Below are positions 19,725 to 29,074 of a stretch of 64,000 bases of DNA, in pieces (position 1 is the first letter of the stretch; the number at the start of each line of letters is the position of its first letter). This DNA comes from Bacteroidales bacterium. GTDB lineage: Bacteria > Bacteroidota > Bacteroidia > Bacteroidales > P3. A program made the translations under genes and the position numbers. Below the pieces are notes generated by a model that made no database searches, was not told the DNA's origin, and saw only the letters and a program-made list of their open reading frames with translations. Location of the stretch: assembly GCA_024400495.1 (NCBI GenBank), contig JAKSMR010000005.1, forward strand, positions 1-64,000. The letters are read 5' to 3'.

Positions 19725-20705
19725 ATGAACTCTAATATTGATTGGGCCAAGTTATTCTTACGACTTTTCTTATTTGCAGGGGGTGTATTCTTTTCTTTCT
19801 GCGCCTATGGGGCGTCAGGTCAAAAGATTGTTTCGTTAGTGTTGTGCGCTCTCTTTATCTTCTTTGCACTTCTTTGCTTTGCTTATGCCATCTTTTATGA
19901 TAAAATGTCGGCATTCGATAGCAAACTAGAACAAAAACAGGAGGCGTCTCAAAAGAAACGGATGGCCAACAAAAGATATGTCCAGGCGACGGATATTGCC
20001 TTATCTATATTTGGCGTTGTTATGATACTCGGATGTATTTGGTTTGTCCTAGACCGTATTGCTGCAAAACAATATATAGTTGCTGCAGTCTTTGGGGTTC
20101 TAGGCATAAAATATGTCGTCTCAGGTATATTGTTTCCCTCGTTGAACAGTTTGGCAGCAACCAAAGGATGGATAAAGGTTCAAAAGCTGACTAAAACAAA
20201 AGCAATAATAGAGGAAGAACAGAAGTTGGAGCGAAGAAAGAATCTCTTGGAACACCCCGTTGACCGCGACACAATAGCCATTATCAAGCAAGTGGAAAAC
20301 CGAAAAAATCTTGAAAAAGATATAGAACTGGCTGTTGACTACGACTGCGACAAAGGGTTGTTAGTGATATGGCCTATTGGGGATAGCGATTATGCCGTTC
20401 AGTTCCCTGGTGGAATCTCAAGACTGAATCTGGTTAACTTTCTCTACGATTTTGACCAGGAAGTAGTGATTTGGTGCAAATCTTCGCATACTAAGAGATT
20501 GTCTGGTCAATGGGCTTTGATTACACTCAAAGATGATGATGGTATCTGTGCCGTGAGCGATGATGGAAGGCAGTGGGAGATCTCAGATGATGACGACCAG
20601 ATGCTCTTTCAGCCGACCAACTATCATTATTTGACCTTCAAGCCTCGTCCCCAGCTCTATTATGATATCGAAAATCCAGAAGTCAAGGTTTTCTATCATG
20701 AATAA
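19725..20705 (+). CDS. Unrecognised membrane protein with cytoplasmic domain
   Basis: 326 aa from the ATG at 19725; a TTG four codons earlier is possible. Four membrane helices are clear: residues about 8-28, 32-56, 90-110 and 116-136, with a charged loop between helices 2 and 3. Residues 140-326 are soluble, with a Lys/Glu-rich helical stretch and then a mixed beta region (LLVIWPIGDSDYAVQFPGG, VVIWCKSSHTKR, DDGRQWEISDD). I do not recognise the family. Codon use is clearly more AT-rich than the genes on either side, which suggests a different origin or weak expression. It begins 15 nt after yifB. Confidence 0.75.
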   Translation: MNSNIDWAKLFLRLFLFAGGVFFSFCAYGASGQKIVSLVLCALFIFFALLCFAYAIFYDKMSAFDSKLEQKQEASQKKRMANKRYVQATDIALSIFGVVMILGCIWFVLDRIAAKQYIVAAVFGVLGIKYVVSGILFPSLNSLAATKGWIKVQKLTKTKAIIEEEQKLERRKNLLEHPVDRDTIAIIKQVENRKNLEKDIELAVDYDCDKGLLVIWPIGDSDYAVQFPGGISRLNLVNFLYDFDQEVVIWCKSSHTKRLSGQWALITLKDDDGICAVSDDGRQWEISDDDDQMLFQPTNYHYLTFKPRPQLYYDIENPEVKVFYHE

Positions 20706-20876
20706 TAATCGTATCGGGCTTTCGACATTGATTCTAATAGAGTGTGACTAGGAATACGACACTGCAGATGAAACAATATGACCCGAAAGATTGGCACACT
20801 AGTCCACGAGAAACCATATAGTTAGATTACAAGATAACACAACATATCATTCTTTCGCAATATAAACCGACAAACA

Positions 20877-21389
20877 ATGCACGACAACAAACGCATACGC
20901 CAATATGTAGGCATCCTCAGCGCGCTGATAGCTTATTATTTCATTCACGAAGGAGCGCATCTGCTTTATGCCTTAGGGATTGGCGCTTTCAAGGGAATCC
21001 ACTATATGGGCGTAGGATTGATGATAGATATCTACCGCGAGGAGATGAGCGATCTGCAGCTCGGGCTCTTCTGTCTTGCCGGTCCTCTGGCCACATTTAT
21101 CGCCAGCCTTGTCCTCATTCTACTCACAAAGCGGTTCTGCTCGGTTGAATCGAAGCTGTTGCGCGCAATCTGCTATTACACAACCATCTGCTTCCTATTG
21201 CTCGACCCAATCTACCTCTCTGTCATCTGCGGCTTCGTTGGTGGCGGAGACATGAACGGCATCAAACTCCTTATTCCCGAGTTGGCAGCAAGAATCATCT
21301 TTGGCCTTCTATTCGTCAGTAATCTGTTCCTTTTCGTCAAATATCTGCTTCCCCAGTACAAGGCAAGCTTTGCCGAACCGACAAATTGA
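20877..21389 (+). CDS. Small integral membrane protein with HEGAH (HExxH-type) motif
   Basis: 170 aa, four to five membrane helices. Helix 1 (about residues 8-30) carries HEGAH, which fits the zinc-protease pattern HExxH within the membrane, as in site-2 (M50) proteases. A later hydrophobic segment holds LLLDPIYLSV, where M50 enzymes have an aspartate that acts as third metal ligand. This makes an M50-like peptidase plausible, but the protein is short and has no PDZ domain. A non-enzymatic member is equally possible. It stands alone, 171 nt after the previous gene and 92 nt before the stress protein. Confidence 0.7.
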   Translation: MHDNKRIRQYVGILSALIAYYFIHEGAHLLYALGIGAFKGIHYMGVGLMIDIYREEMSDLQLGLFCLAGPLATFIASLVLILLTKRFCSVESKLLRAICYYTTICFLLLDPIYLSVICGFVGGGDMNGIKLLIPELAARIIFGLLFVSNLFLFVKYLLPQYKASFAEPTN

Positions 21390-21481
21390 TATAATAAATC
21401 GCACGCACACACAATAAAGTGCACCCAAATACGTTATCACTATAGTACAAAAATCACAACACTAACAAAACAATCTTCATC

Positions 21482-22315
21482 ATGAGATCAATCATTGTGG
21501 GTACCGACTTTTCCGAGGGTTCATATGTAGCTCTTGAATATGCTGTGGATATCGCCAACGAAATGAAGTGCAGTATCAAGCTGCTGTGGGTACGCAAGGA
21601 GAAGAAACTCGTTTCTGCAGAGCATATGGACGAGGCTGCACGACTGGCAGAAGACAAACTCCAGCAACTCTGCGACAAGCACAATCCCTCATTAACATCA
21701 GGCACGATGTCTTGGGAAATCAAGACAGGAAAAGTTGCCAACGTCATCGGAGAAGTAGCTCGCAAGCTTGATGCTCCTATGGTAGTAATCGGAACCAACG
21801 GAGCATCGGGATTCGAGAAATACTGGATGGGCTCCACCGCAGTACGTATCGTCCAAGAAGCCCCCTGCCCCACCCTCACCATCCGAGAGGGTTTTGACCT
21901 GCATCGCGGGATGAAGAACATTGTCGTCCCTATCCGCGAGAACATCAACTCACGTCAGAAGGTCAAACCTGCCATCGAGATGGCTCGAACCTTCCACTCT
22001 ACCATCCATATTCTCGGTCTTTGGCAGGTTGAGGACGAAGCCCACTCTGTCAACACATACATCAATCAGGTGGGCAGACTTCTTGTAGAAGAAGGCATCG
22101 ACTACACCTGCCGCGTTCGCCACTATGAGAACTATGCCGAAACGCTTTTGAAATATGCTGACGAAGTAAAGGGCGACCTGGTTGTTATCAACACAGAGCA
22201 AGATCGTGTCATCTCCCGTCTCTTCCTCGGCACCAACGCACAACAGATTGTACATAACTCGCAGATCCCCGTGCTCTGCATACACCCCGAAGACATTGGA
22301 AGCATCGCGCGCTAA
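21482..22315 (+). CDS. Universal stress protein, two USP domains
   Basis: 277 aa made of two tandem USP domains (residues about 1-140 and 145-277). The first has the ATP-binding pattern G-2x-G-9x-G-(S/T) in GTNGASGFEKYWMGST and starts with the typical IIVGTDFSEGS. The second ends in a degenerate form (LFLGTNAQQIVHNSQIPVLCI), so only the first domain may bind nucleotide. USPs are soluble proteins raised in stress or growth arrest. The last 20 nt overlap the proposed start of the next gene. Confidence 0.93.
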   Translation: MRSIIVGTDFSEGSYVALEYAVDIANEMKCSIKLLWVRKEKKLVSAEHMDEAARLAEDKLQQLCDKHNPSLTSGTMSWEIKTGKVANVIGEVARKLDAPMVVIGTNGASGFEKYWMGSTAVRIVQEAPCPTLTIREGFDLHRGMKNIVVPIRENINSRQKVKPAIEMARTFHSTIHILGLWQVEDEAHSVNTYINQVGRLLVEEGIDYTCRVRHYENYAETLLKYADEVKGDLVVINTEQDRVISRLFLGTNAQQIVHNSQIPVLCIHPEDIGSIAR

Positions 22316-23555
22316 CGACATCATTATCATCGGTGCCGGAGCAGCCGGCATGATGGCCGCCATCTCTGCTGCTGGCGAAGGCAAGCGTGTCCTCCTTATC
22401 GAGAAGATGGACCAGGCCGGCCGTAAGCTGCGCATTACCGGCAAAGGACGCTGCAACCTCACCAACACAGCACCTCTCAAGGAATTTATCAGCCACATCG
22501 GCTCCGACGGACGCTTCATGCGCAACTCCTTCTCTCGTTTCTTCAACGAAGATCTGATGCGCTGGTTCGAAGAGCATGACGTTCCTCTCACCATCGAGCG
22601 CGGCAACCGCGTCTTTCCCGCTAGCGGAAAATCATTGGACATCTTCCTTGCCCTCATCCAGACTATCGAAGCCAACCCGCTCATCATCGTCAAGAAGAAC
22701 ACCTCTGTCAAAGAACTGCTTCTCGACGAGGAGCATCATATGCGTGGCGTCCGCCTGCAGGACGGGACAGCCCAGCTTGCCAAGAAAGTCATTCTCTGCA
22801 CCGGCGGCCGGTCCTATCCTCTTACCGGTTCCACGGGCGACGGCTACCGTATGGCACGCGAAGTTGGGCATACCGTAGAAGTCCCCATCCCCTCTCTCGT
22901 TCCGCTTGTCTGCAAAGAAAGAATCCCCGCCGACCTGGTAGGATTTGCGCTAAAGAACGTCACCCTACGTGTTGTTCGTCCCGATGGCAAGAAACTCTGC
23001 GAGCACTTCGGCGAAATGACCTTTACCGAGGACGGACTGACCGGACCTATCGTCCTATCCACAAGCCGTATCGTTGCCCGCCCTTTGAGCAACGAGGAGC
23101 CTCTTATCGCTCAGATCGACCTCAAACCCGCCATCGACGAAGCCCAGCTCGACAAACGTCTCATTGCCGACCTTGACGCCAACGGAACCCGACTGATGCA
23201 CGACGCCATGAGGATGTGGCTTCCCGCCGAACTTATCCCGCTGGCTCTCGAACGCACCAAGCTGGAGAAGTTCAAACGGCTCAACCAGGTCAATGCCGCC
23301 GACCGAAAGAAACTGCTCTCCTTCCTCAAAGGACAACTCTGCACCTTCACGCTTGATGGCACCCGAGGTTTTGAAGAGGCCATCGTCACCCAAGGTGGCG
23401 TGAACCTCAAGGAAGTCAACCCGAAGACCATGGAGTCCAAGCTCGTCCCCGGCCTTTTCTTTGCCGGAGAAATTCTTGACCTCGACGCCGACACAGGTGG
23501 CTACAACCTTCAGATCGCTTTCTCCACAGGAGTGGCAGCAGGAAAGGATCTTTAA
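22296..23555 (+). CDS. HI0933-family NAD(P)/FAD-dependent oxidoreductase
   Basis: 419 aa from a TTG at 22296, which overlaps the stress-protein gene by 20 nt. The alternative ATG at 22182 would add 38 residues unlike the family, before the FAD-binding motif IIIIGAGAAGMMAAISAA that should lie near the N-terminus. Further family motifs: GRKLRITGKGRCNLTN, FPASGKSLDIF, LCTGGRSYPLTGSTGDGY, TEDGLTGP, VTQGGVNLKEVNPKTMES, and the C-terminal FAGEILDLDADTGGYNLQ. The family (YhiN, HI0933) has a bound flavin; its physiological reaction is not established. Confidence 0.92.
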   Translation: MEASRANDIIIIGAGAAGMMAAISAAGEGKRVLLIEKMDQAGRKLRITGKGRCNLTNTAPLKEFISHIGSDGRFMRNSFSRFFNEDLMRWFEEHDVPLTIERGNRVFPASGKSLDIFLALIQTIEANPLIIVKKNTSVKELLLDEEHHMRGVRLQDGTAQLAKKVILCTGGRSYPLTGSTGDGYRMAREVGHTVEVPIPSLVPLVCKERIPADLVGFALKNVTLRVVRPDGKKLCEHFGEMTFTEDGLTGPIVLSTSRIVARPLSNEEPLIAQIDLKPAIDEAQLDKRLIADLDANGTRLMHDAMRMWLPAELIPLALERTKLEKFKRLNQVNAADRKKLLSFLKGQLCTFTLDGTRGFEEAIVTQGGVNLKEVNPKTMESKLVPGLFFAGEILDLDADTGGYNLQIAFSTGVAAGKDL

Positions 23556-23594
23556 TTCTTTTGAAAAGAAATAAAAAACATTACAACCCATCAA

Positions 23595-24602
23595 ATGAAA
23601 AAGACATTACAATCCCTCCTTGTCGCATTTGCAACAATTTTTCTTATGACCGCATGTACCCCCAAAACAGAACAGGCCGAAACCGCTAACGATACCGTCA
23701 TTGTGTACATGACGCACGAGGTATCGCCTGAAGCCTTAGTGAAGATCTACGACGCGCTGGGCTGCCCTGCCGCCGATACCGACCGCGTAGCCGTGAAGAT
23801 CAGCACCGGCGAATCGGGAGGCCACAACTATCTCAAACCCGAACTCATCGCCCAGCTGGTGAAACACGTCAACGGAACCATCGTGGAGTGCAACACCGCC
23901 TATGCCGGAAGCAGAAACACCAGCGAAGCACATTGGAAGACCATCAAGGAGCACGGATTCCTCGATATCGCCAAAGTCGACATCATGGACGAAGAGGGCG
24001 AGATGCAGATTCCCGTAACCGACACCACCCACATGAAATACAACCTTGTCGGCTCACACCTCCCCAACTACACCTATATGGTCAACCTCGCCCACTTCAA
24101 GGGCCACGCTATGGCCGGTTTCGGCGGAGTCCTCAAGAACGCCAGCATCGGCGTCGCCTCCACCAACGGAAAGCTCTACATCCATAGCGCCGGAATGAGT
24201 ACCGACATGGCCGAAGTGTGGAGCACAGTAACAGACCCCGAGAAATTCGAGCAGGACCTCTTTACCGAAAGCATGGCCGCTGCCGCCCAGTCGGTCCACA
24301 ACTTCTTCGGCGAACGTAAGATTGTCTACATCGACGTTATGAACAACATCAGCATCGACTGCGATTGCGACTCGCATCCCGCAGATCCCGAGCTGAGAGA
24401 CATGGGTATTCTTGCCAGCTTGGACCCCGTGGCAGTAGATCAGGCCTGTCTCGACCTCATCAATGCCGTGATGAAGGAAGAAGGGAACAATCCCGATCCT
24501 CTCAAGAACCGCATCTCCGACCGTAAAGGCACCCACATCATCGACCACGCCGTGAAGATCGGCCTCGGAACGAAGGTTTACAAACTTGTAGTTCTCGACT
24601 AA
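23595..24602 (+). CDS. DUF362-domain lipoprotein
   Basis: 335 aa. Signal peptide with lipobox ending MTAC (Cys about residue 21), so probably attached to a membrane outside the cytoplasm. The DUF362 domain covers most of the protein: VAVKISTGESGGHNYLKPEL, a segment on AYAGSRNTSEAHWKTI, and NLAHFKGHAMAGFGGVLKNASIG, which is the hallmark. A short cysteine pair SIDCDCDSHPADPE sits near residue 255. Some DUF362 proteins carry iron-sulfur clusters, but no 4Fe-4S ferredoxin motif is seen here. Function unknown. A strong terminator follows. Confidence 0.88.
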   Translation: MKKTLQSLLVAFATIFLMTACTPKTEQAETANDTVIVYMTHEVSPEALVKIYDALGCPAADTDRVAVKISTGESGGHNYLKPELIAQLVKHVNGTIVECNTAYAGSRNTSEAHWKTIKEHGFLDIAKVDIMDEEGEMQIPVTDTTHMKYNLVGSHLPNYTYMVNLAHFKGHAMAGFGGVLKNASIGVASTNGKLYIHSAGMSTDMAEVWSTVTDPEKFEQDLFTESMAAAAQSVHNFFGERKIVYIDVMNNISIDCDCDSHPADPELRDMGILASLDPVAVDQACLDLINAVMKEEGNNPDPLKNRISDRKGTHIIDHAVKIGLGTKVYKLVVLD

Positions 24603-24624
24603 GAGGGCACCCTCCACCACACTA

Positions 24625-24660
24625 AGGCACTTCTCCCCTTGCGGCGAAGTGCCTTTTTCT
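24625..24660 (+). terminator. Intrinsic terminator after the DUF362 gene
   Basis: Perfect 9-bp stem AGGCACTTC (24625-24633) with GAAGTGCCT (24646-24654), then a T tract. Confidence 0.9.
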
Positions 24661-25032
24661 ATTTAGACAACCTCAAAGGAACTGCTTCTTCAATCCCTTT
24701 GAGTCCGTCCTAACAGGAAAGGCATCTACGCACTACCGGAAAAACTTTGTATCTATAATCACCATTTCAAAGAACACTCCACACCAACAATCCCAATCCG
24801 ACGCCAATTCCAAAGACACTACAGTCCGACGGCAGCTGTCCCCCAAGGAATGGGACGAACCAGAGTCGCTCACATCGTAGCCTCGCACTAGCGCCGCATC
24901 AGCCTCGCATTATCGTCGCATTAACGTCGCGAAAGAGTATGGCTACCCCGACGCAACTACGAAGCAACAGCATAGCAATAGGGTGGTTGGTATGGTACAA
25001 ATGAAAAGAGTCACCATTTAGGTAACTCTTCG
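24661..25032. other. 372-bp intergenic region
   Basis: No plausible gene. It contains the 11-bp array at 24878-24976 and otherwise unremarkable sequence up to the tRNA on the opposite strand. Confidence 0.7.
24878..24976. repeat. 11-bp-period repeat island 4
   Basis: Five strong units in phase: TAGCCTCGCAC (24878), TAGCGCCGCAT (24889), CAGCCTCGCAT (24900), TATCGTCGCAT (24911), TAACGTCGCGA (24922). Four weaker ones continue to 24976, ending AACAGCATAGC. The consensus TAGCGTCGCAY equals a unit of island 1 (690-700) exactly, 24 kb away. It lies between a terminator and a convergent tRNA gene. Confidence 0.8.
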
Positions 25033-25107
25033 TGGGAGTAACAAGGTTCGAACTTGTGACCCCCTGCTTGTAAGGCAGGTGCTCTGAACCAGCTGAGCTA
25101 TACTCCC
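25033..25107 (-). tRNA. tRNA-Val (anticodon TAC)
   Basis: 75 nt on the minus strand. Acceptor stem GGGAGTA/TACTCCC with discriminator A, D arm with AGCTCAGCTGGTT, anticodon stem CCTGC/GCAGG around loop CTTACAA, and T arm GTTCGAA. CCA is not encoded. The anticodon TAC reads valine codons. Confidence 0.95.
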
Positions 25108-25133
25108 GTCAATCTTTCGTTCGATTTCGGGTG

Positions 25134-25165
25134 CAAAAGTACACACTTTTTTCGAACCTACCAAA
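25134..25165 (-). promoter_or_regulatory. Promoter of tRNA-Val
   Basis: On the minus strand, TTTG (25162-25165), 20 nt, then TACTTTTG (25134-25141): a full match to the Bacteroidota -33/-7 promoter, 26 nt before the tRNA. Confidence 0.8.
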
Positions 25166-25280
25166 TTTATTTTCAAAATAATTTGTAACTAGCTGATTTC
25201 TTACGAAATATTTTTACGCTTAAACGACTATCCTTGCAAAAACTCCGCCATCAGTTCCTTCAAAAAAATCAGTTTTCGCG

Positions 25281-27104
25281 CTAGTTGAACGACTGCATAT
25301 CTACCAATTTCTTGTACAATCCTCCCAACTCCATGAGTTGCTGATGGTTACCACATTCTACAATCTTTCCTTTTTCTAGCACAACAATCTCGTCAGCATG
25401 TTGTATCGTACTCAGTCTGTGCGCAATAACAATTGATGTACGGCCTTTGAGCAATTGCTCAAGCGCCAACTGGACGGCGTGTTCCGATTCGGTATCAAGC
25501 GCCGAAGTCGCCTCATCCAAAATAAGGATTTCGGGATTTTTGAGCACAGCACGGGCGATAGAGAGGCGTTGGCGCTGTCCGCCAGAGAGCGTTATTCCCC
25601 GATCGCCGATAGGAGTATTGTAACCCTGAGGAAGATTCTCGATAAATTCGTGGGCATTAGCCACCTTTGCCGCCGCGACGATAGCGTCCAACGTAATGTC
25701 GGGCAAGCCGAAAGCGATATTGTTAGCTACCGAATCGTTAAAAAGGATACAGTTCTGCGACACGATTCCCGTGAGAGCACGCAACGAATTGATCTGCAAG
25801 TCCTTTATCGGCGTTCCGTCAATCATTATCTCACCCTCGCTACAGTCGTAGAAACGAGGCAGCAGATCGGCCATCGTGGTCTTTCCCGCACCCGAAGGGC
25901 CAACAAGAGCCACACTCTTGCCTTTGGGTATTGTTAGGTTGATATGCTGGAGCACAGGTACCGCTTGATCCTCGTCGTTCTGATAAGAGAAAGAGACATC
26001 GCGATATTCTACCTCCTGCTCAAATTGTTCTATAATGGTCGGATTCTCTTTTTCAACAATCTGCTCATCAGCATCGATGACCTCGAAGATTCTCGTTGCC
26101 GACGCACTTCCTTTCTGCAGGTTATTGTAACCCTTCACCACCTGCTGAACAGGAGGAATGAGTCTGGCGAAGATGATAACGAAGAAGATAAAGACCGACG
26201 AAGCCATTTCGCCATTCATCACCAGAGAACCTCCTATGATGAGAATCACCACAAGCCCCAAGGTGCCCAGAATCTCCGAAAGCGGGCTCGACAGTTCCTT
26301 GCGTCGCGCAACCTTCACCATCGTACGGGAATAGTCGGCATTGACCTCCTCGAATTTCTGCGCCGAGCGGGCCTCTTTGCCGAAAGACTTGATCACTCTC
26401 ACTCCGGCCAGCGACTCCTCCAGGACAGAGAAAAGCCCACCCAATTTCGTCTGCCCCTTAGTAGAGTTGCGCTTCAGACTCTTTCCTATCCTGCCGATGA
26501 GGAACACGGCAACAGGAAGGATAAGGAGGAAATAAAGGAAGAGCTTGGGGCTGATGAACACAAGCGTGGCGGCAAAGAAAACGATGTTAACCGGAGCTTT
26601 GATAAGCATCTCCAACGAAGTGACGATGCTCCATTCCACATCGAAAAGGTCGTTAGACAGACGGCTCAGGATATCGCCTTTCCTCCTCGAGTTGAAATAA
26701 GAGACCGGAAGGATGGTGATCTTATGGTAGAAATCGTCACGCAGCCTGCAAAGGACGCCGTTACGTATGGGACTGAGGAAGAAAGAGCCCAGATAGCGGG
26801 TGAGATTCGATAGGAAATTGCCTCCTATGTAGCCAGCCGAGACGAGGAAGAGACACTTCCACGCCCCAAGCGTAGCCTTGTAGTTGTAGAGATGCCAAGT
26901 CATCCAAGCCGTCATCGCACTTTGCGAAAAAGCAAACTCCGGCTGGACTGCAGGAGGCTCCGAAAGTCCGAAGAGAAGCTCTACAAAAGGCACAATCATC
27001 ACAAAAGAGAAAAGATTGAACAGCACAGAGAGGATGTTGAAGAAAATATTCAACACGAACTCCGTGCGGAAGTAGCGTATATATGCAAAAACTCTACGAA
27101 TCAT
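25281..27104 (-). CDS. ABC exporter, fused membrane and ATPase domains (MsbA-like)
   Basis: 607 aa. The N-terminal half has six membrane helices (residues about 15-310) with the ABC type-1 exporter fold. The C-terminal ATPase (about 365-600) has Walker A GPSGAGKTT, signature LSGGQRQRLSIARAV, Walker B ILILDEATSALD and H-loop IAHRLSTIQ. It would act as a homodimer. MsbA, which flips lipid A-core, is the closest well-known type; multidrug or lipid export cannot be separated by sequence alone. It lies 100 nt downstream of the porE-like gene on the same strand. Confidence 0.9.
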   Translation of the reverse strand: MIRRVFAYIRYFRTEFVLNIFFNILSVLFNLFSFVMIVPFVELLFGLSEPPAVQPEFAFSQSAMTAWMTWHLYNYKATLGAWKCLFLVSAGYIGGNFLSNLTRYLGSFFLSPIRNGVLCRLRDDFYHKITILPVSYFNSRRKGDILSRLSNDLFDVEWSIVTSLEMLIKAPVNIVFFAATLVFISPKLFLYFLLILPVAVFLIGRIGKSLKRNSTKGQTKLGGLFSVLEESLAGVRVIKSFGKEARSAQKFEEVNADYSRTMVKVARRKELSSPLSEILGTLGLVVILIIGGSLVMNGEMASSVFIFFVIIFARLIPPVQQVVKGYNNLQKGSASATRIFEVIDADEQIVEKENPTIIEQFEQEVEYRDVSFSYQNDEDQAVPVLQHINLTIPKGKSVALVGPSGAGKTTMADLLPRFYDCSEGEIMIDGTPIKDLQINSLRALTGIVSQNCILFNDSVANNIAFGLPDITLDAIVAAAKVANAHEFIENLPQGYNTPIGDRGITLSGGQRQRLSIARAVLKNPEILILDEATSALDTESEHAVQLALEQLLKGRTSIVIAHRLSTIQHADEIVVLEKGKIVECGNHQQLMELGGLYKKLVDMQSFN

Positions 27105-27204
27105 TGGACTTGTGATGATATTGTTTGTTTTCTCTGGGCTTAGTTTTATTTTGTTTGCTGATAATATTCTATTTTATCTTAGGCAATCTCTGACTTGATA
27201 CCCA

Positions 27205-29067
27205 TCAGAAATCGACTATTGTTATCTGCGTGTGCATGAACTCCGTACCATATCGATGCGAGAGTCTGTCGGGACGTAGTTTCTGGGAAAGCAGATATTC
27301 ATATATCGCTCTGCTTTCAGCCGCTTTGAGAGCCTCTACTCTGACGCGGATGCGGGGATGCTCGATAAGATAGGCAGCATAGGCGTCAAGCACCTTCTTC
27401 CCGTCATCTGTGAGTACACCTTTGCGCTCGTCGAAAATCTTCCCTCTAAGGATATTGGAACTCTCCTTCTCCAATGGCTTCAGCCTGATTTCGTAGTCCG
27501 AAAGGCGTTGCACATCACTCTTCTGGAGGATAGCGACCTGGGGGAAATAGCCATCCATCTCAGCAGAGACGACGTTGGTCTCAGCAACAGAAAGCATCAC
27601 AGCCGACTCCTTCGACGCAATCGTATATCTCGCTTCCGGAGCCCCGTAGCGCTTCACTTTTATCGTGCATGGACTTTTATCCACAGGTACAAAAGCAACA
27701 GTCTTTATCCATTTCATCGGCTCGGGACGGGCATCGGGATAGAGTTCAAACCAGAAGATATCACTTCCTCCTACACCATTATAATCCTTTGACTTGTCGG
27801 CAAAATACGCCCTCTTTCCATCAGCCACGATGCCGAAGCAGATCTCGTCGCCTTCGCCGTTGATCGGCATTCCCATATTTGTGGGACGTTGGGCCGAACG
27901 GTCGTTGAGGTTGATGAAGTACATATCGTATCCGCCAAACCCCTGCCATCCATTAGAAGCAAAATAGAGCGTCTTTCCGTCGGCATGGAGGAACGGGCAC
28001 TTCTCGTTTCCTGCTGTATTTACCGAAGGGCCAAGATTCTCCGCTCTACTCCAGTCTCCGTTAGGCAAACGACGGCACATCCAGATATCGGTACCCCCTT
28101 GACCCCCGGGACGGTTGGAAGCAAAATAGAGCGTCTGTCCGTCGGGAGAGATAGTCGGTTGCGAGTCCCAGGCCTTAAGATCGTTGACATTGGTGCCGGC
28201 GTTCTTTATCGGTTGCCACACGCCACCCTTCTTCTCCGTGTAGAAGACATCAAAGTTGCTTATGCCTTTCTCGCTTGCGTAGACCGAATAGACGAGCAGA
28301 TTCCCGTCGGCCGTGAGAGACACACCTCCTTCAGGAGCACCCATGTTGAACGGTTCCTGCAGGACTTCGCCAGAAGAGAACATCGTGTCTCTCCATCGGC
28401 TCATGCAAAGCATCAGCTTCGTCTCATCCAGCAACTTGGCATAGACTGTCTTCTCCTTACTTACCGACATCTTTCGCAGATAGTAGATATTTTTTCCATC
28501 CCAGGTTATATACGGCATCAGCTCGTCGCTTGCCGACGATGCCCCAAAGACCACATTAGGACTGAAGGGGACGGCGTTGACCGAAGCCTCCGCCAAGAAC
28601 TGCGACCAATAGAGATAGTTCGACGCCTCTTCGTAAGCCGCCATGTATCCGGGGGACTTGGTGTCATTATTGGCAATCTCAAAAAACCGGTTGAGATTCG
28701 CCACAGCCTCTTCGTATCTCTCGTCGGTATAGTTGATCACACCCCACCAGAAATGGGCCAGAGCGTTGGGATAATCAGGACAGAGTGTCTGCAATTTGCC
28801 GAAATACTTGCGTATTGCTGTCACATTGTTGTCCTTTGTCGCAATCATGCCCAGATAGAAGTAGGGATCGGCAGCCTTGGGGTTCTTGCCTTGTATCTTA
28901 CGGAAAAGCTGCCCGGCGTCGGGATAATGACGTTTCTCATACTGTTCGACAGCCTTCTCCATGCTCTCCTTATCCGATGCTTTGAACGCATAGGTACAAG
29001 GATTTTGTGCCCTCGAGGAGAGAGCACAAACAAGCAGCAGAATATAAGCAACCCAACGGCGAAACAT
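27205..29067 (-). CDS. PorE-like protein: TPR, PD40 propeller, OmpA-like tail
   Basis: 620 aa from MFRRWV, which gives a clean signal peptide ending in SRAQ; an upstream in-frame Met at 29178 would run into sufD and mask it. Residues about 25-165 are TPR-like helices (AVEQYEKRHYPDAGQLFRKI). About 190-430 are PD40 blades (SPDGQTLYFASNRPGGQGG, HADGKTLYFASNGWQGFGG). The tail (535-620) resembles an OmpA domain but lacks a clear peptidoglycan-binding DxxG...NxxLSxxRA motif, reading ALKAAESRAIYEYLLSQKL instead. In T9SS, PorE links the outer-membrane machine to peptidoglycan; this may be PorE or a paralogue. It follows sufD by 7 nt. Confidence 0.82.
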   Translation of the reverse strand: MFRRWVAYILLLVCALSSRAQNPCTYAFKASDKESMEKAVEQYEKRHYPDAGQLFRKIQGKNPKAADPYFYLGMIATKDNNVTAIRKYFGKLQTLCPDYPNALAHFWWGVINYTDERYEEAVANLNRFFEIANNDTKSPGYMAAYEEASNYLYWSQFLAEASVNAVPFSPNVVFGASSASDELMPYITWDGKNIYYLRKMSVSKEKTVYAKLLDETKLMLCMSRWRDTMFSSGEVLQEPFNMGAPEGGVSLTADGNLLVYSVYASEKGISNFDVFYTEKKGGVWQPIKNAGTNVNDLKAWDSQPTISPDGQTLYFASNRPGGQGGTDIWMCRRLPNGDWSRAENLGPSVNTAGNEKCPFLHADGKTLYFASNGWQGFGGYDMYFINLNDRSAQRPTNMGMPINGEGDEICFGIVADGKRAYFADKSKDYNGVGGSDIFWFELYPDARPEPMKWIKTVAFVPVDKSPCTIKVKRYGAPEARYTIASKESAVMLSVAETNVVSAEMDGYFPQVAILQKSDVQRLSDYEIRLKPLEKESSNILRGKIFDERKGVLTDDGKKVLDAYAAYLIEHPRIRVRVEALKAAESRAIYEYLLSQKLRPDRLSHRYGTEFMHTQITIVDF

Positions 29068-29074
29068 AGAGCCT

